A stretch of DNA of 16,720 nt from an uncultured Flavobacteriales bacterium (lineage in GTDB: Bacteria > Bacteroidota > Bacteroidia > Flavobacteriales > Crocinitomicaceae), in NCBI GenBank assembly GCA_946478775.1, contig CAMLDR010000091.1:1-16720 (forward strand), written 5' to 3'. The stretch's first letter is position 1; every line of letters starts with the position of its first letter. Positions 1-6,754 of the stretch are shown piece by piece. The notes beneath the pieces are model-generated. The model was given only the letters and a program-made list of their open reading frames with translations. It made no database searches and was not told the origin of the DNA. The position numbers were made by a program, and so were the translations under genes.

Positions 1-443
1 AGCACATCGAGGAAACATCGGAAAATCAGCCAATGGAATTTTTGTACGGAGTGGAACGCATCATTCCTGCATTTGAAGTAAACATTCACGGATTGAAAGT
101 GGGTGACACTTTTGAATTCGATATTCCTTCTGCGGAAGCATACGGCGATAAGAACGACGACCATGTTGCATTGATCCCGGTATCGGTATTTTTCGACGAG
201 TCGGGAAAAATTGACGAAACACAGATCAAAGTAGGCGCAATACTGCCAATGACAGATAACGAAGGAAATCATTTGAGAGGAACAATCCTTGAAATGACGG
301 ATGAAACGATCACAATGGATTTCAATCACCCGCTTGCAGGAACAGATTTGTTGTTCAAAGGAACGATTCTGGACGTAAGACAGGCAACCGACGAAGAAAT
401 TGCTCACGGGCACTCACACGGTGCACACGGACATCACCACTAA
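1..443 (+). CDS. slyD: SlyD-type FKBP peptidyl-prolyl cis-trans isomerase, 5' end missing
   Basis: The reading frame is open from the window edge (first full codon at base 3), so the N-terminus lies outside; the ATG at 33 is internal. Seen: the residues before that ATG (HIEETSENQP) continue into MEFLYGVERIIPAFE, matching the SlyD stretch in which a short FKBP half is followed by 'LEFLYG..LIPGFE' and 'GLKVGDTFEF'. The insert-in-flap chaperone domain follows, then the returning FKBP strands ending 'LLFKGTILDVRQAT'. The last 12 residues carry six histidines (HGHSHGAHGHHH), the metal-binding tail typical of SlyD. Family role: cytoplasmic proline isomerase and chaperone that can bind nickel or other metals. 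It stands alone here; an inverted repeat follows the stop codon. SlyD is the best fit; another FKBP with a His tail is the alternative. Confidence 0.9.
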   Translation, partial: HIEETSENQPMEFLYGVERIIPAFEVNIHGLKVGDTFEFDIPSAEAYGDKNDDHVALIPVSVFFDESGKIDETQIKVGAILPMTDNEGNHLRGTILEMTDETITMDFNHPLAGTDLLFKGTILDVRQATDEEIAHGHSHGAHGHHH

Positions 444-454
444 GAAGATACAAA

Positions 455-496
455 GTTCAAAGAGTTCAAAAGTTAAAATAATTGAACTCTTTGAAC
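455..496. repeat. Perfect 15-bp inverted repeat, possible hairpin or terminator
   Basis: GTTCAAAGAGTTCAA (455-469) is the exact reverse complement of bases 482-496, with a 12-base AT-rich loop. It lies 11 bases after the slyD stop and 31 bases before the next ATG. The stem is AT-rich and the T-run after it is poor, so it may be a weak bidirectional terminator or a copy of a dispersed spacer repeat. The motif AGTTCAA recurs imperfectly inside it. Confidence 0.6.
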
Positions 497-527
497 GTTT
501 GATCTATTGAACTTTTAAACTCTCTTC

Positions 528-1214
528 ATGAAAAACACCTTGATCGTCCTCTCATTTCTTTCAATCGGAAGTATTTCTTCCATTCATGCGCAGAATAGCA
601 TGTTTGACCTGGGTTTGGAAGGCGGACCGAATTTGAGCACCGTATCCATCACAAGCACCCTTTTTGATGCCAATCCCAAGCCAGCTGTTTTTGGCTCCGG
701 GGGATTCATTTTCCAGTACAACTTCAAGAATTTCCTTTCCATTAAAACAGGGTTATCTTATCAACGAAAAGGATTCCAGTTTCCTGAAAGTACGTTTGTA
801 AATGCCAATGGTGATTTTATTGGAACAGGAAGAACAGTTTACAGTTTAGATTATATGACCTTCCCGATCCTGGTGAAAGCTTCCTTCGGAGAAAAAGTAC
901 AGTTCTTTGTCAATGCCGGGCCTTATGTGGGTTTTCTACTGGGAAAAACGGAGCGAGCAAAACTAACTTTAAATGATAGCGAGCAAATTTCCAAAAACAA
1001 AGACATGACCGGCTTAAACCGCTGGGATCTTGGAGTTGCCGGAGGGGTTGGAATTGCTATTCCTATTCGCACGTATTGGGTTATTTCCGTGGAAGCACGC
1101 AATTACACAGGCCTTCTGGATATTGCTGAAAGCAGTAACGTCAAATGGTTGACAAACACCACCGATCTTCGTGTTGGAGTGGCTTACAAGCTGGGGTTTT
1201 ATAAGGAAGAATAA
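528..1214 (+). CDS. Outer-membrane beta-barrel protein, PorT-like family (copy 1)
   Basis: 228 residues. The N-terminus has a short basic start, a hydrophobic stretch and a likely cleavage after 'SIHA' near residue 21, so it is probably a Sec-exported mature barrel. The body alternates short amphipathic strands with turns: 'DLGLEGGPNLSTV', 'FQYNFKNFLSIKTGLSYQRKGF', 'LDYMTFPILVKASFG', 'VQFFVNAGPYVGFLLG', and a final strand 'LRVGVAYKLGFY'. The 'EGGPN' opening and the 'L.Y...P.L.K..FG' core are typical of PF13568 (PorT-type) proteins in Bacteroidota. Its exact role is unknown; most relatives are uncharacterised, and it should not be named PorT. A close paralog starts 27 bases downstream, so the two are probably co-transcribed. 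AACGTTTG at 494-501 is a one-mismatch version of the -7 box. Confidence 0.85.
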   Translation: MKNTLIVLSFLSIGSISSIHAQNSMFDLGLEGGPNLSTVSITSTLFDANPKPAVFGSGGFIFQYNFKNFLSIKTGLSYQRKGFQFPESTFVNANGDFIGTGRTVYSLDYMTFPILVKASFGEKVQFFVNAGPYVGFLLGKTERAKLTLNDSEQISKNKDMTGLNRWDLGVAGGVGIAIPIRTYWVISVEARNYTGLLDIAESSNVKWLTNTTDLRVGVAYKLGFYKEE

Positions 1215-1241
1215 TAAACTGGCTGCTAATCTTAAATCACC

Positions 1242-1871
1242 ATGAATCTATCTTTAAAAATACTTGCAGCTCTTTTGTTTCTTACGGCAAATTTCACCCT
1301 AGCTCAAAGCAGTAAGTATGAACTTGGAATTGAAGGCGGGCCGAATATGACTAAACTGAGGAAAAATAATTTAGAAAGTTTTGCCACCAGCGAATACAAG
1401 GTGGGAGGCTTGGGTGGAATTACTTTTCAATCGAATTTTAGGAAACACTTTTCATTGAGAACAGGGATTCTATGCGAATCACGAACGTATTATCATTACG
1501 GGGTATATCAATCCATTAGTGCACCAAATATCGATATTTATTACCAAACAACTTATAACTTGGAATACCTGACAATTCCTGCAATGGCAAGATTCACTTT
1601 TGGAAAGAAAGTTCAATTCTTTTTCAATACAGGTTTGTATTTTGCTTTCTCTAACAGAGTATATTCATCTTTTAACCTAGGGTTATCGGGTGGAGCAGGT
1701 ATTGGTATACCAATAAAAAAACACTGGTCCTTGTCTTTAGAATTTCGGGATAATTTGGAAATTATTGATAAATACAGAAATAGCGATCATCGTTTCTTAG
1801 AATTACTCCCTTCAAATACATACGCCATTCTGCTTGGGGTTTCCTACAAACTCGGCTTCCGGGATCAATAA
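1242..1871 (+). CDS. Outer-membrane beta-barrel protein, PorT-like family (copy 2)
   Basis: 209 residues, paralogous to the gene just upstream. Signal peptide: MNLSLKILAALLFLTANFTLA, with probable cleavage after 'TLA'. Matching blocks in the same order as copy 1: 'YELGIEGGPNMTKL' against 'FDLGLEGGPNLSTV'; 'FQSNFRKHFSLRTGI' against 'FQYNFKNFLSIKTGL'; 'YNLEYLTIPAMARFTFGKKVQFFFNTGLY' (two conserved blocks) against the equivalent stretch of copy 1; and 'LGVSYKLGF' against 'VGVAYKLGF' at the C-terminus. Copy 2 has a shorter loop where copy 1 has its segment around residues 143-160. This looks like a tandem duplication followed by divergence in surface loops (inference). Function is unknown; the location is inferred to be the outer membrane. 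Confidence 0.85.
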   Translation: MNLSLKILAALLFLTANFTLAQSSKYELGIEGGPNMTKLRKNNLESFATSEYKVGGLGGITFQSNFRKHFSLRTGILCESRTYYHYGVYQSISAPNIDIYYQTTYNLEYLTIPAMARFTFGKKVQFFFNTGLYFAFSNRVYSSFNLGLSGGAGIGIPIKKHWSLSLEFRDNLEIIDKYRNSDHRFLELLPSNTYAILLGVSYKLGFRDQ

Positions 1872-1918
1872 AAGCAGAAAACACTTCGCAATTTCAACTT
1901 CTCAATTTAACTTTTCAA

Positions 1919-1946
1919 TTTTAACTTTTAACTTTTAACTTTTAAC
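1919..1946. repeat. Heptanucleotide tandem repeat (TTTTAAC)x4
   Basis: Four exact head-to-tail copies of the 7-mer TTTTAAC, preceded from about 1890 by degenerate relatives (tttcaac, atttaac, ttttcaa). They fill most of the 83-base spacer between the second barrel gene and the hydrolase and end 8 bases before its ATG, so they form the likely 5' leader. No TAnnTTTG box was found in this spacer. Confidence 0.9.
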
Positions 1947-1954
1947 TTTCCATT

Positions 1955-2647
1955 ATGGAAAAACCGACTCCCCGAAGTATCGAGACAAGTTGCTATATCT
2001 TTTCGGGGTTGGGTGCAGATGAGCGCGTGTTCGAACAAATCGATTTCGGAGACTTCTCCCCTGTTTTCATTCCCTGGGAAAAAGTGGAACTGGAACAGTC
2101 ATTGGAATCATACGTCAAAAAATTAAGTAAACAGGTTCAAACACCCAATCCTGTTTTGATCGGGATCTCTTTTGGTGGAATGATCGCCCAGGAAATGAGT
2201 GCTTTATTTGGAAATTGCCCCGTGTTAATTATTTCAAGTATTCAGACACGAATCCAATTACCTGTTTTCATGCGGGCAGGCGGCAGAATTAGTCTTCATA
2301 AATTGATTCCAATCAAACTCGTTTTAAAGAATAGATGGATGAACCATTGGCTTTTTGGGACCAAGACCGAACACGAAAAGAAAGTACTCGACCAGATCCT
2401 GGCGGATTCAGATCCTGTTTTCACCCAGTGGGCTATCCACCAAATCACAACATGGAAAAGAAGAAAAGAAATTCCAGCGAAAGTCATTCACATTCACGGA
2501 GATCAGGACCGCATTTTCAAGATCGGGAACGTGAACCCGGATTACATCATTAAAGGAGGAACTCATTTCATGACAGTCTCGAAACACGAAGAAGTGAGTT
2601 TGGTAATACAGGAGGCTTTGGCAAAACTTTCAATTCGTAATTTGTAA
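1955..2647 (+). CDS. Alpha/beta-hydrolase fold protein
   Basis: 230 residues, no signal peptide, probably cytoplasmic. Seen: nucleophile elbow G-I-S-F-G with Ser72, an acid at Asp185 in 'HGDQDRIF', and a C-terminal histidine His204 in 'GGTHFMT'. This is a complete Ser-Asp-His triad in the usual order. An early 'FSGLGADERVF' occupies the place of the oxyanion-hole loop. The cap between residues 95 and 165 is short and basic. Family members include esterases, lipases and acyl-transfer enzymes; nothing visible fixes the substrate. The start ATG lies directly after a heptamer repeat and has no clear ribosome site. The last codons (after 'KLS') and the stop lie inside another heptamer repeat, so the C-terminus may have been set by repeat growth. 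Confidence 0.85.
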   Translation: MEKPTPRSIETSCYIFSGLGADERVFEQIDFGDFSPVFIPWEKVELEQSLESYVKKLSKQVQTPNPVLIGISFGGMIAQEMSALFGNCPVLIISSIQTRIQLPVFMRAGGRISLHKLIPIKLVLKNRWMNHWLFGTKTEHEKKVLDQILADSDPVFTQWAIHQITTWKRRKEIPAKVIHIHGDQDRIFKIGNVNPDYIIKGGTHFMTVSKHEEVSLVIQEALAKLSIRNL

Positions 2648-2666
2648 TTAGCAATTCGTAATTATT
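2632..2666. repeat. Degenerate heptamer tandem array (AATTNNN)x5 over a stop codon
   Basis: Five consecutive 7-base units each begin AATT: AATTCGT, AATTTGT, AATTAGC, AATTCGT, AATTATT. The first two supply the last codons and part of the TAA stop (2645-2647) of the hydrolase gene. The 7-base period and AATT core match the array at 6709-6754. The rest of the spacer to the next gene (2667-2757) shows only a weak promoter-like TAATTTAG at about 2734-2741. Confidence 0.75.
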
Positions 2667-2757
2667 TAAGTCCTTTCATCCTGAAAAATCACATTAATCC
2701 CCTATTTACTGGCATTCCTTGGAACATCTTATTAATTTAGCAGGATAATCTCTCACT

Positions 2758-3534
2758 ATGATTCAAATTTCGCATCTCAGTAAGTCCTTTACGCTAAACA
2801 GACAGCAAAAGAAAGAATTGGGAACTACCCAAAACTCGGTTCTTGCTGTTGACGATATCAGTTTCGAATGCCTTCCCGGCAGAGTTCACGCATTACTTGG
2901 TCCGAATGGTGCAGGAAAAACCACCACGCTCCGTATGTTATCTACGATCTTCAAGCCTACAAAAGGAAGCATCATCGTTGATAACGTTGACGCAGTGAAA
3001 AATCCGCAGGAAGCGCGCAAGCACATTGGGTTTTTGACCGGTTCAGCCGGACTTTATGCACGCCTCACCCCTAATGAGCTCATTGCTTATTTCGGTGAGT
3101 TGTATGGCGTTTCGAAAAACGACATTGAAATGCGGAAGAAAAAGTTGTATGAACTGCTCGATATGCACGATTTTCAGAACAAGCGCATTGGGAAATTGAG
3201 TACGGGGATGAAACAAAAGGTTTCCATTTGCAGAACCATGATCCACGACCCGCAGGTAGTTATTTTTGATGAACCTACCAGTGGTTTGGACGTCATTACT
3301 GCCGAAAATATCATTCAATTGATCCGTGATTGCAAAAACCAGGGCAAAACGGTCATCTTTTCCAGTCACATCATGGGAGAAGTGGACTTGTTGTGCGACG
3401 ATATTACCATCATTCACAAAGGAAAAGTCTTGTATAACGATACCATGGAAGCATTCAGAGCACAGCAGCAGGCTCCGAACCTGACAGCAGAATTTATTCG
3501 GATTGTTAACGACCAAAAAACGGAAACCCTATGA
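2758..3534 (+). CDS. ABC exporter ATP-binding protein, NatA-like
   Basis: 258 residues, cytoplasmic ATPase subunit of an ABC-2 type exporter. Seen: Walker A GPNGAGKTT (48-56), signature LSTGM (147-151), Walker B VVIFDEP (167-173), D-loop SGLD (175-178) and switch histidine His204 in 'SSHIMGE'. The segment 'IGFLTGSAGLYARLTP' (90-105) stands where many ABC proteins have a Q-loop glutamine; the 'LTGS.GLY' form is familiar from NatA-type ATPases (Na+ export in Bacillus). Its TGA stop overlaps the ATG of the permease gene (ATGA, 3531-3534), so the two are translationally coupled and form one transporter. Substrate cannot be read from sequence; sodium, drugs or other small molecules are all possible. 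Confidence 0.93.
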   Translation: MIQISHLSKSFTLNRQQKKELGTTQNSVLAVDDISFECLPGRVHALLGPNGAGKTTTLRMLSTIFKPTKGSIIVDNVDAVKNPQEARKHIGFLTGSAGLYARLTPNELIAYFGELYGVSKNDIEMRKKKLYELLDMHDFQNKRIGKLSTGMKQKVSICRTMIHDPQVVIFDEPTSGLDVITAENIIQLIRDCKNQGKTVIFSSHIMGEVDLLCDDITIIHKGKVLYNDTMEAFRAQQQAPNLTAEFIRIVNDQKTETL

Positions 3535-4721
3535 TCTTTACAATATTCAAAAAAGAAATGCGCGATACACTGCGCGACCGCAGAACGGTGATGATGATGA
3601 TTGTCATTCCGACCCTGGTATTTCCCATGATCATGAGCATCTTCATGTCAGTGTCTGAAAGTTTCCAGAAAGAAGCCGCAGAGAAAAAAATAAAGATTGG
3701 TTTGGTGAGCAACCAGGTTGGAAGTTTGGAAGCCGATCTACTGAAAGTACCCAAGGCGCTTGGTAAAAAAGAGTTTGTTCCGTTTACGGATACAATTTCC
3801 CTGATCAAAGCCATTCGTTCGGATTCCATTCAAATCGGGATTTATGTTCCAACCAATGCCGAACAACTGAAAAGAGCCATGAAACCCATTTCTGTTACCG
3901 TTTTCCATGATGGAACTGATCTGGGAATGAAAGAACGTGCGGATGTTTATTTAACTTACGTTCAGTCCAAGTGGCAGAAACAGCGCTATGCGGAATTGAA
4001 GATCAATGAATCGGAAGTAACTCCGTTCGTAATGGCTTATTCCAATGTGGCATCCAGTAAAGAAATGATCGGGAAACTCGTAGGTGGTTTTCTTCCATAC
4101 CTGTTCATTGCTTTCGGATTTATGGGTTGTATGTTCCCGGCGATTGATTTGTTTACCGGGGAAAAAGAGCGTTCTACGATCGAGACTTTATTGACAACAC
4201 CTGTGCCGCGCTGGAAAATCCTTTTCGGGAAAATGGGAGTAGTTATTATATCCGGTTTGTTAGCCGCAACTTTTAATTTACTTGGAATCTATTTGTCCAT
4301 TGAAGTGCTGGATTTAGTAAAAGATCCGGTTATACTGCAGGCTATTAAAGACATTCTTTCGCCAACATTCATCATCATGTTGTATGCGCTGCTTATTCCT
4401 TTAATCACTTTCTTCGCAGGGATCATGATTCCGATCGCAGTTCGTGCCAAGAGTTTTAAGGAAGCACAAAGTATCATTTCTCCGCTCAACCTATTGATCA
4501 TTTTACCTGCCATGGTCGGATTTTTCCCGGGAGTGGAACTGAATGAGGTAACTGCTTTGATCCCGGTGGTGAATATTGTACTGGCGACGAAAGAACTGAT
4601 TGCCGGCACCTTAGAGTTTCACCTGGTTGCAATGGCTTTCGGTGTGATGGTCCTATTGGCTGTCATTGCAGTGATGCTTTCTTACCGCAAGTTCGAGAAT
4701 GAGAACAACATCATCTCCTAA
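3531..4721 (+). CDS. ABC-2 type exporter permease, NatB-like
   Basis: 396 residues. Layout: cytoplasmic start, one membrane helix at about residues 20-42, an extracytoplasmic domain of about 140 residues ('KIGLVSNQVGSLEADL...'), then a cluster of about five helices from residue 184 to about 387. The cytoplasmic loop 'TGEKERSTIETLLTTPVPRWKIL' after the second helix is the hallmark coupling segment of the ABC2_membrane_3/NatB type. The protein pairs with the overlapping upstream ATPase gene, probably as a dimer of each. No substrate-specific motif is visible. The start is fixed by the four-base overlap with the ATPase stop. Confidence 0.92.
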   Translation: MIFTIFKKEMRDTLRDRRTVMMMIVIPTLVFPMIMSIFMSVSESFQKEAAEKKIKIGLVSNQVGSLEADLLKVPKALGKKEFVPFTDTISLIKAIRSDSIQIGIYVPTNAEQLKRAMKPISVTVFHDGTDLGMKERADVYLTYVQSKWQKQRYAELKINESEVTPFVMAYSNVASSKEMIGKLVGGFLPYLFIAFGFMGCMFPAIDLFTGEKERSTIETLLTTPVPRWKILFGKMGVVIISGLLAATFNLLGIYLSIEVLDLVKDPVILQAIKDILSPTFIIMLYALLIPLITFFAGIMIPIAVRAKSFKEAQSIISPLNLLIILPAMVGFFPGVELNEVTALIPVVNIVLATKELIAGTLEFHLVAMAFGVMVLLAVIAVMLSYRKFENENNIIS

Positions 4722-4736
4722 AAGTTTGATGTAGTT

Positions 4737-4848
4737 TTCTCCCGAGGAAGAACACAGAGGAACACGGAAGTTCAATATTTCATAAATTTTGAATAGGGAA
4801 TGATGTGCTTTTCTCCTGTGTTCATCCGCGCACGTCCGTGGGAAATAA
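4737..4848. repeat. Gene-less inverted-arm element in the ABC-helicase spacer
   Basis: The 165-base spacer 4722-4886 holds two G/A-C-rich arms in inverted orientation: GAACACAG at 4750-4757 against CTGTGTTC at 4816-4823, with looser matching outwards (CCCGAGGAAG at 4741-4750 against the complement of the CCGTGGG region near 4836-4842). Between them, 4771-4793 forms a near-perfect hairpin (TTCAA.ATTT-cat-AAAT.TTGAA, one T-T mismatch). The arms read as degenerate 'ACACGGA / ACACAGAGGA' repeats. They resemble in style, though not base for base, the arms around the GxxExxY gene at 15550-16152. Confidence 0.5.
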
Positions 4849-4862
4849 TTCCGGTTTAAGCT

Positions 4863-4870
4863 TATCTTAG
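4863..4870 (+). promoter_or_regulatory. Possible -7 promoter box TATCTTAG before the helicase gene
   Basis: TATCTTAG matches the Bacteroidota -7 consensus TAnnTTTG at five of six fixed positions and ends 16 bases before the helicase ATG, leaving room for a start site and a very short leader. No convincing TTTG -33 element was seen, so this is a weak call. Confidence 0.3.
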
Positions 4871-4886
4871 TGGACTAAAACGAATC

Positions 4887-6665
4887 ATGCAACGCATACA
4901 TCCTCATTTGGAACAAGCTACCAGGGAAGAGGTCGCTTATTCCCACCAATTGGCTGCGGAGAACTTAAAAGCTTCACCGAATGAATTGCGTAAGCAGGGT
5001 TTGAGCTTGTTTCCATGTGAAATCGCAGAGATTCGGAGTGGCATTGACGGAGATTTCTATCAATTGGAAACCTCTTTCGTGATCAATAATTCCTTTTTCA
5101 AAAGAGGTGCAAGCGTCCTGCTTTACATCGATACTAAAAGCTATAAAGCCCGGATTGTCGAACTCAATGCCTATTCCCTGCTCCTGTTCTGTAAAGAAGA
5201 GATTGACGGAAACGTGCAGGAAAATCCGGTGCGAGTGGATTTCACTCCCGACGACCGTACCCTCGAGTGTATGCTCCTGGGACTGCGTTTTCTAAAGGAA
5301 CAAAAGCTCCTGCAGGAATTTGAGAATAGTTTTCAAAGCGAAAAAGACAAACACCTTTTCGGACATCCCACATTGAATCTTTCTCAACAGGAAGCAGTGG
5401 GTGCAATCCTTGGTAACGAAGTGACAACCGTTATTCAGGGACCTCCCGGAACCGGAAAAACACATACACTTTCCATAGCGATTGAAGAATTGGTCAGCCG
5501 TGGAAAAAAAGTACTGATTACTGCACCAAGCAACACGGCGGTAGATAATTTGTGTAAAAAAGTGGTTTCTTCGAAAATCTCTTTGCTGCGCGTTGGAAAC
5601 AATGAAAAGGTTGCCGCTGAGATCATGCCATATACCATTGATGCCTACCTGGATTCGGGAAAAGCCGCTCAATACGGTCAGTCTTTGAAAAAACAGATCC
5701 AAAAGACGGCGCAAATTGCCAACCGGCATATCCGCAATTTCACCAAAGAAGCCGGAGAAGAAAGACGTGCTGCGCGAAAAGAACTGCGGGAATTGCAGAA
5801 AGAACTCCGTAAACTGGCACATGATTCCGAAGAGCAATTGATTGAAACCAGTTCTGTTATTGCCGGAACACCCGTTGGTCTGTTCAATGCTCTTTCCAAA
5901 AACCACTCGTTTGACGTGGTGATCATGGATGAGGCCGGACAATCTTTGGCTCCTTTAACCTGGCTGGTAGCAAGTTTCGGGAAGAAATTGGTCCTGTGCG
6001 GTGATCCGCAGCAATTACCGCCCGTGGTCATGAGCACAAAAGCAGCACAGCTGGGCTTAAACAAAAGTTTGCTGGAAACAGTAAGTGAACTTCAGAAACC
6101 AATCTTGCTGAATGAGCAGTACCGCATGTCGCCTGAAATTGTTTCGGTGATCAATCCGTATTTTTACCAGGGACTTTTACAAACTGCGGTGGGAATTCCC
6201 TCCGGTCAGATCCAGTTCATAGACATGGCCGGATTTGGTGAGGGCGAAACACAAAACGAAACTACCGGAAGTTTTGAAAACCGGGACGAATTAAACATCA
6301 TCCGTAAATTGTTGGAAACAGAAGCACTTGATCCGAAACGCACAGTGATCCTTGCACCCTATTCCGCACAGATTGCACTTTTACAAAAAGAACTGGGCAG
6401 CCAATGGAAAATTTCCACCATCGATTCGATCCAGGGACAGGAAGAAGAAAACATCGTAGTAAGTTTGACCCGGTCCAACCCGGATGGAGTGATTGGTTTC
6501 CTGAGCGATTACCGCCGAACGAACGTGGCGATCTCGCGTGCAAAAAGAGCCTGTTATTTGATTGGTGACAGCGCTACTTTGGGAAATGATGCGTTTTATT
6601 CCGAATTACTGAATCAAATTGAACAAAGCGGGACATACCGGAGCGCCTGGGAATTTGACAGTTAA
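4887..6665 (+). CDS. Superfamily 1B DNA/RNA helicase, Upf1/IGHMBP2-like
   Basis: 592 residues, cytoplasmic. Seen, in order: an N-terminal beta-barrel-like region (about 40-120), Q motif 'LNLSQQEAV' (163-171), Walker A GPPGTGKT (185-192), motif Ia 'ITAPSNTAVDNL' (211-222), a charged coiled-coil insert (about 265-320), motif II DEAGQ (348-352), motif III GDPQQLPPV (372-380), 'NEQYRMSPEI' (409-418), motif V 'TIDSIQGQEEE' (511-521) and motif VI RRTNVAISRAK (543-553). All ATPase and helicase motifs are intact. Family: 5'-to-3' SF1B enzymes related to eukaryotic IGHMBP2/SMUBP-2 and Upf1; the bacterial forms are about this length and their cellular role is poorly known. It appears to be a single-gene unit and converges on the kinase gene downstream. 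Confidence 0.92.
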   Translation: MQRIHPHLEQATREEVAYSHQLAAENLKASPNELRKQGLSLFPCEIAEIRSGIDGDFYQLETSFVINNSFFKRGASVLLYIDTKSYKARIVELNAYSLLLFCKEEIDGNVQENPVRVDFTPDDRTLECMLLGLRFLKEQKLLQEFENSFQSEKDKHLFGHPTLNLSQQEAVGAILGNEVTTVIQGPPGTGKTHTLSIAIEELVSRGKKVLITAPSNTAVDNLCKKVVSSKISLLRVGNNEKVAAEIMPYTIDAYLDSGKAAQYGQSLKKQIQKTAQIANRHIRNFTKEAGEERRAARKELRELQKELRKLAHDSEEQLIETSSVIAGTPVGLFNALSKNHSFDVVIMDEAGQSLAPLTWLVASFGKKLVLCGDPQQLPPVVMSTKAAQLGLNKSLLETVSELQKPILLNEQYRMSPEIVSVINPYFYQGLLQTAVGIPSGQIQFIDMAGFGEGETQNETTGSFENRDELNIIRKLLETEALDPKRTVILAPYSAQIALLQKELGSQWKISTIDSIQGQEEENIVVSLTRSNPDGVIGFLSDYRRTNVAISRAKRACYLIGDSATLGNDAFYSELLNQIEQSGTYRSAWEFDS

Positions 6666-6708
6666 TTCCTAAAAAGGCAAAGAACTCAAGAGATTTAAAC
6701 GTTCAAAT

Positions 6709-6754
6709 AATTGGTAATTGGTAATTGGTAATTGGTAATTGGTAATTGGTAATT
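6709..6754. repeat. Heptanucleotide tandem repeat (AATTGGT)x6 plus AATT
   Basis: Six exact copies of AATTGGT followed by a partial AATT fill the spacer between the converging helicase and kinase genes. The last unit runs into the kinase stop codon (TAA on the minus strand, 6753-6755). Exact identity of all six units suggests recent slipped-strand expansion and a copy number that may vary between strains. No terminator hairpin is seen in this spacer. Confidence 0.95.

Noticed and set aside
528..1871. Naming either barrel gene porT
   Set aside because: Only family-level similarity is visible; type IX secretion PorT cannot be told from the many paralogs by sequence alone.
3043..3516. 157-codon minus-strand frame
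   Set aside because: Lies fully antisense to the NatA-like ATPase whose motifs are complete.
5292..5942. 216-codon open frame on the minus strand
   Set aside because: Antisense to the helicase motifs, Cys/Phe-rich without domain sense; a shadow of the real gene.
6709..6754. CRISPR array
   Set aside because: Units are 7 bases without spacers; no cas genes nearby.
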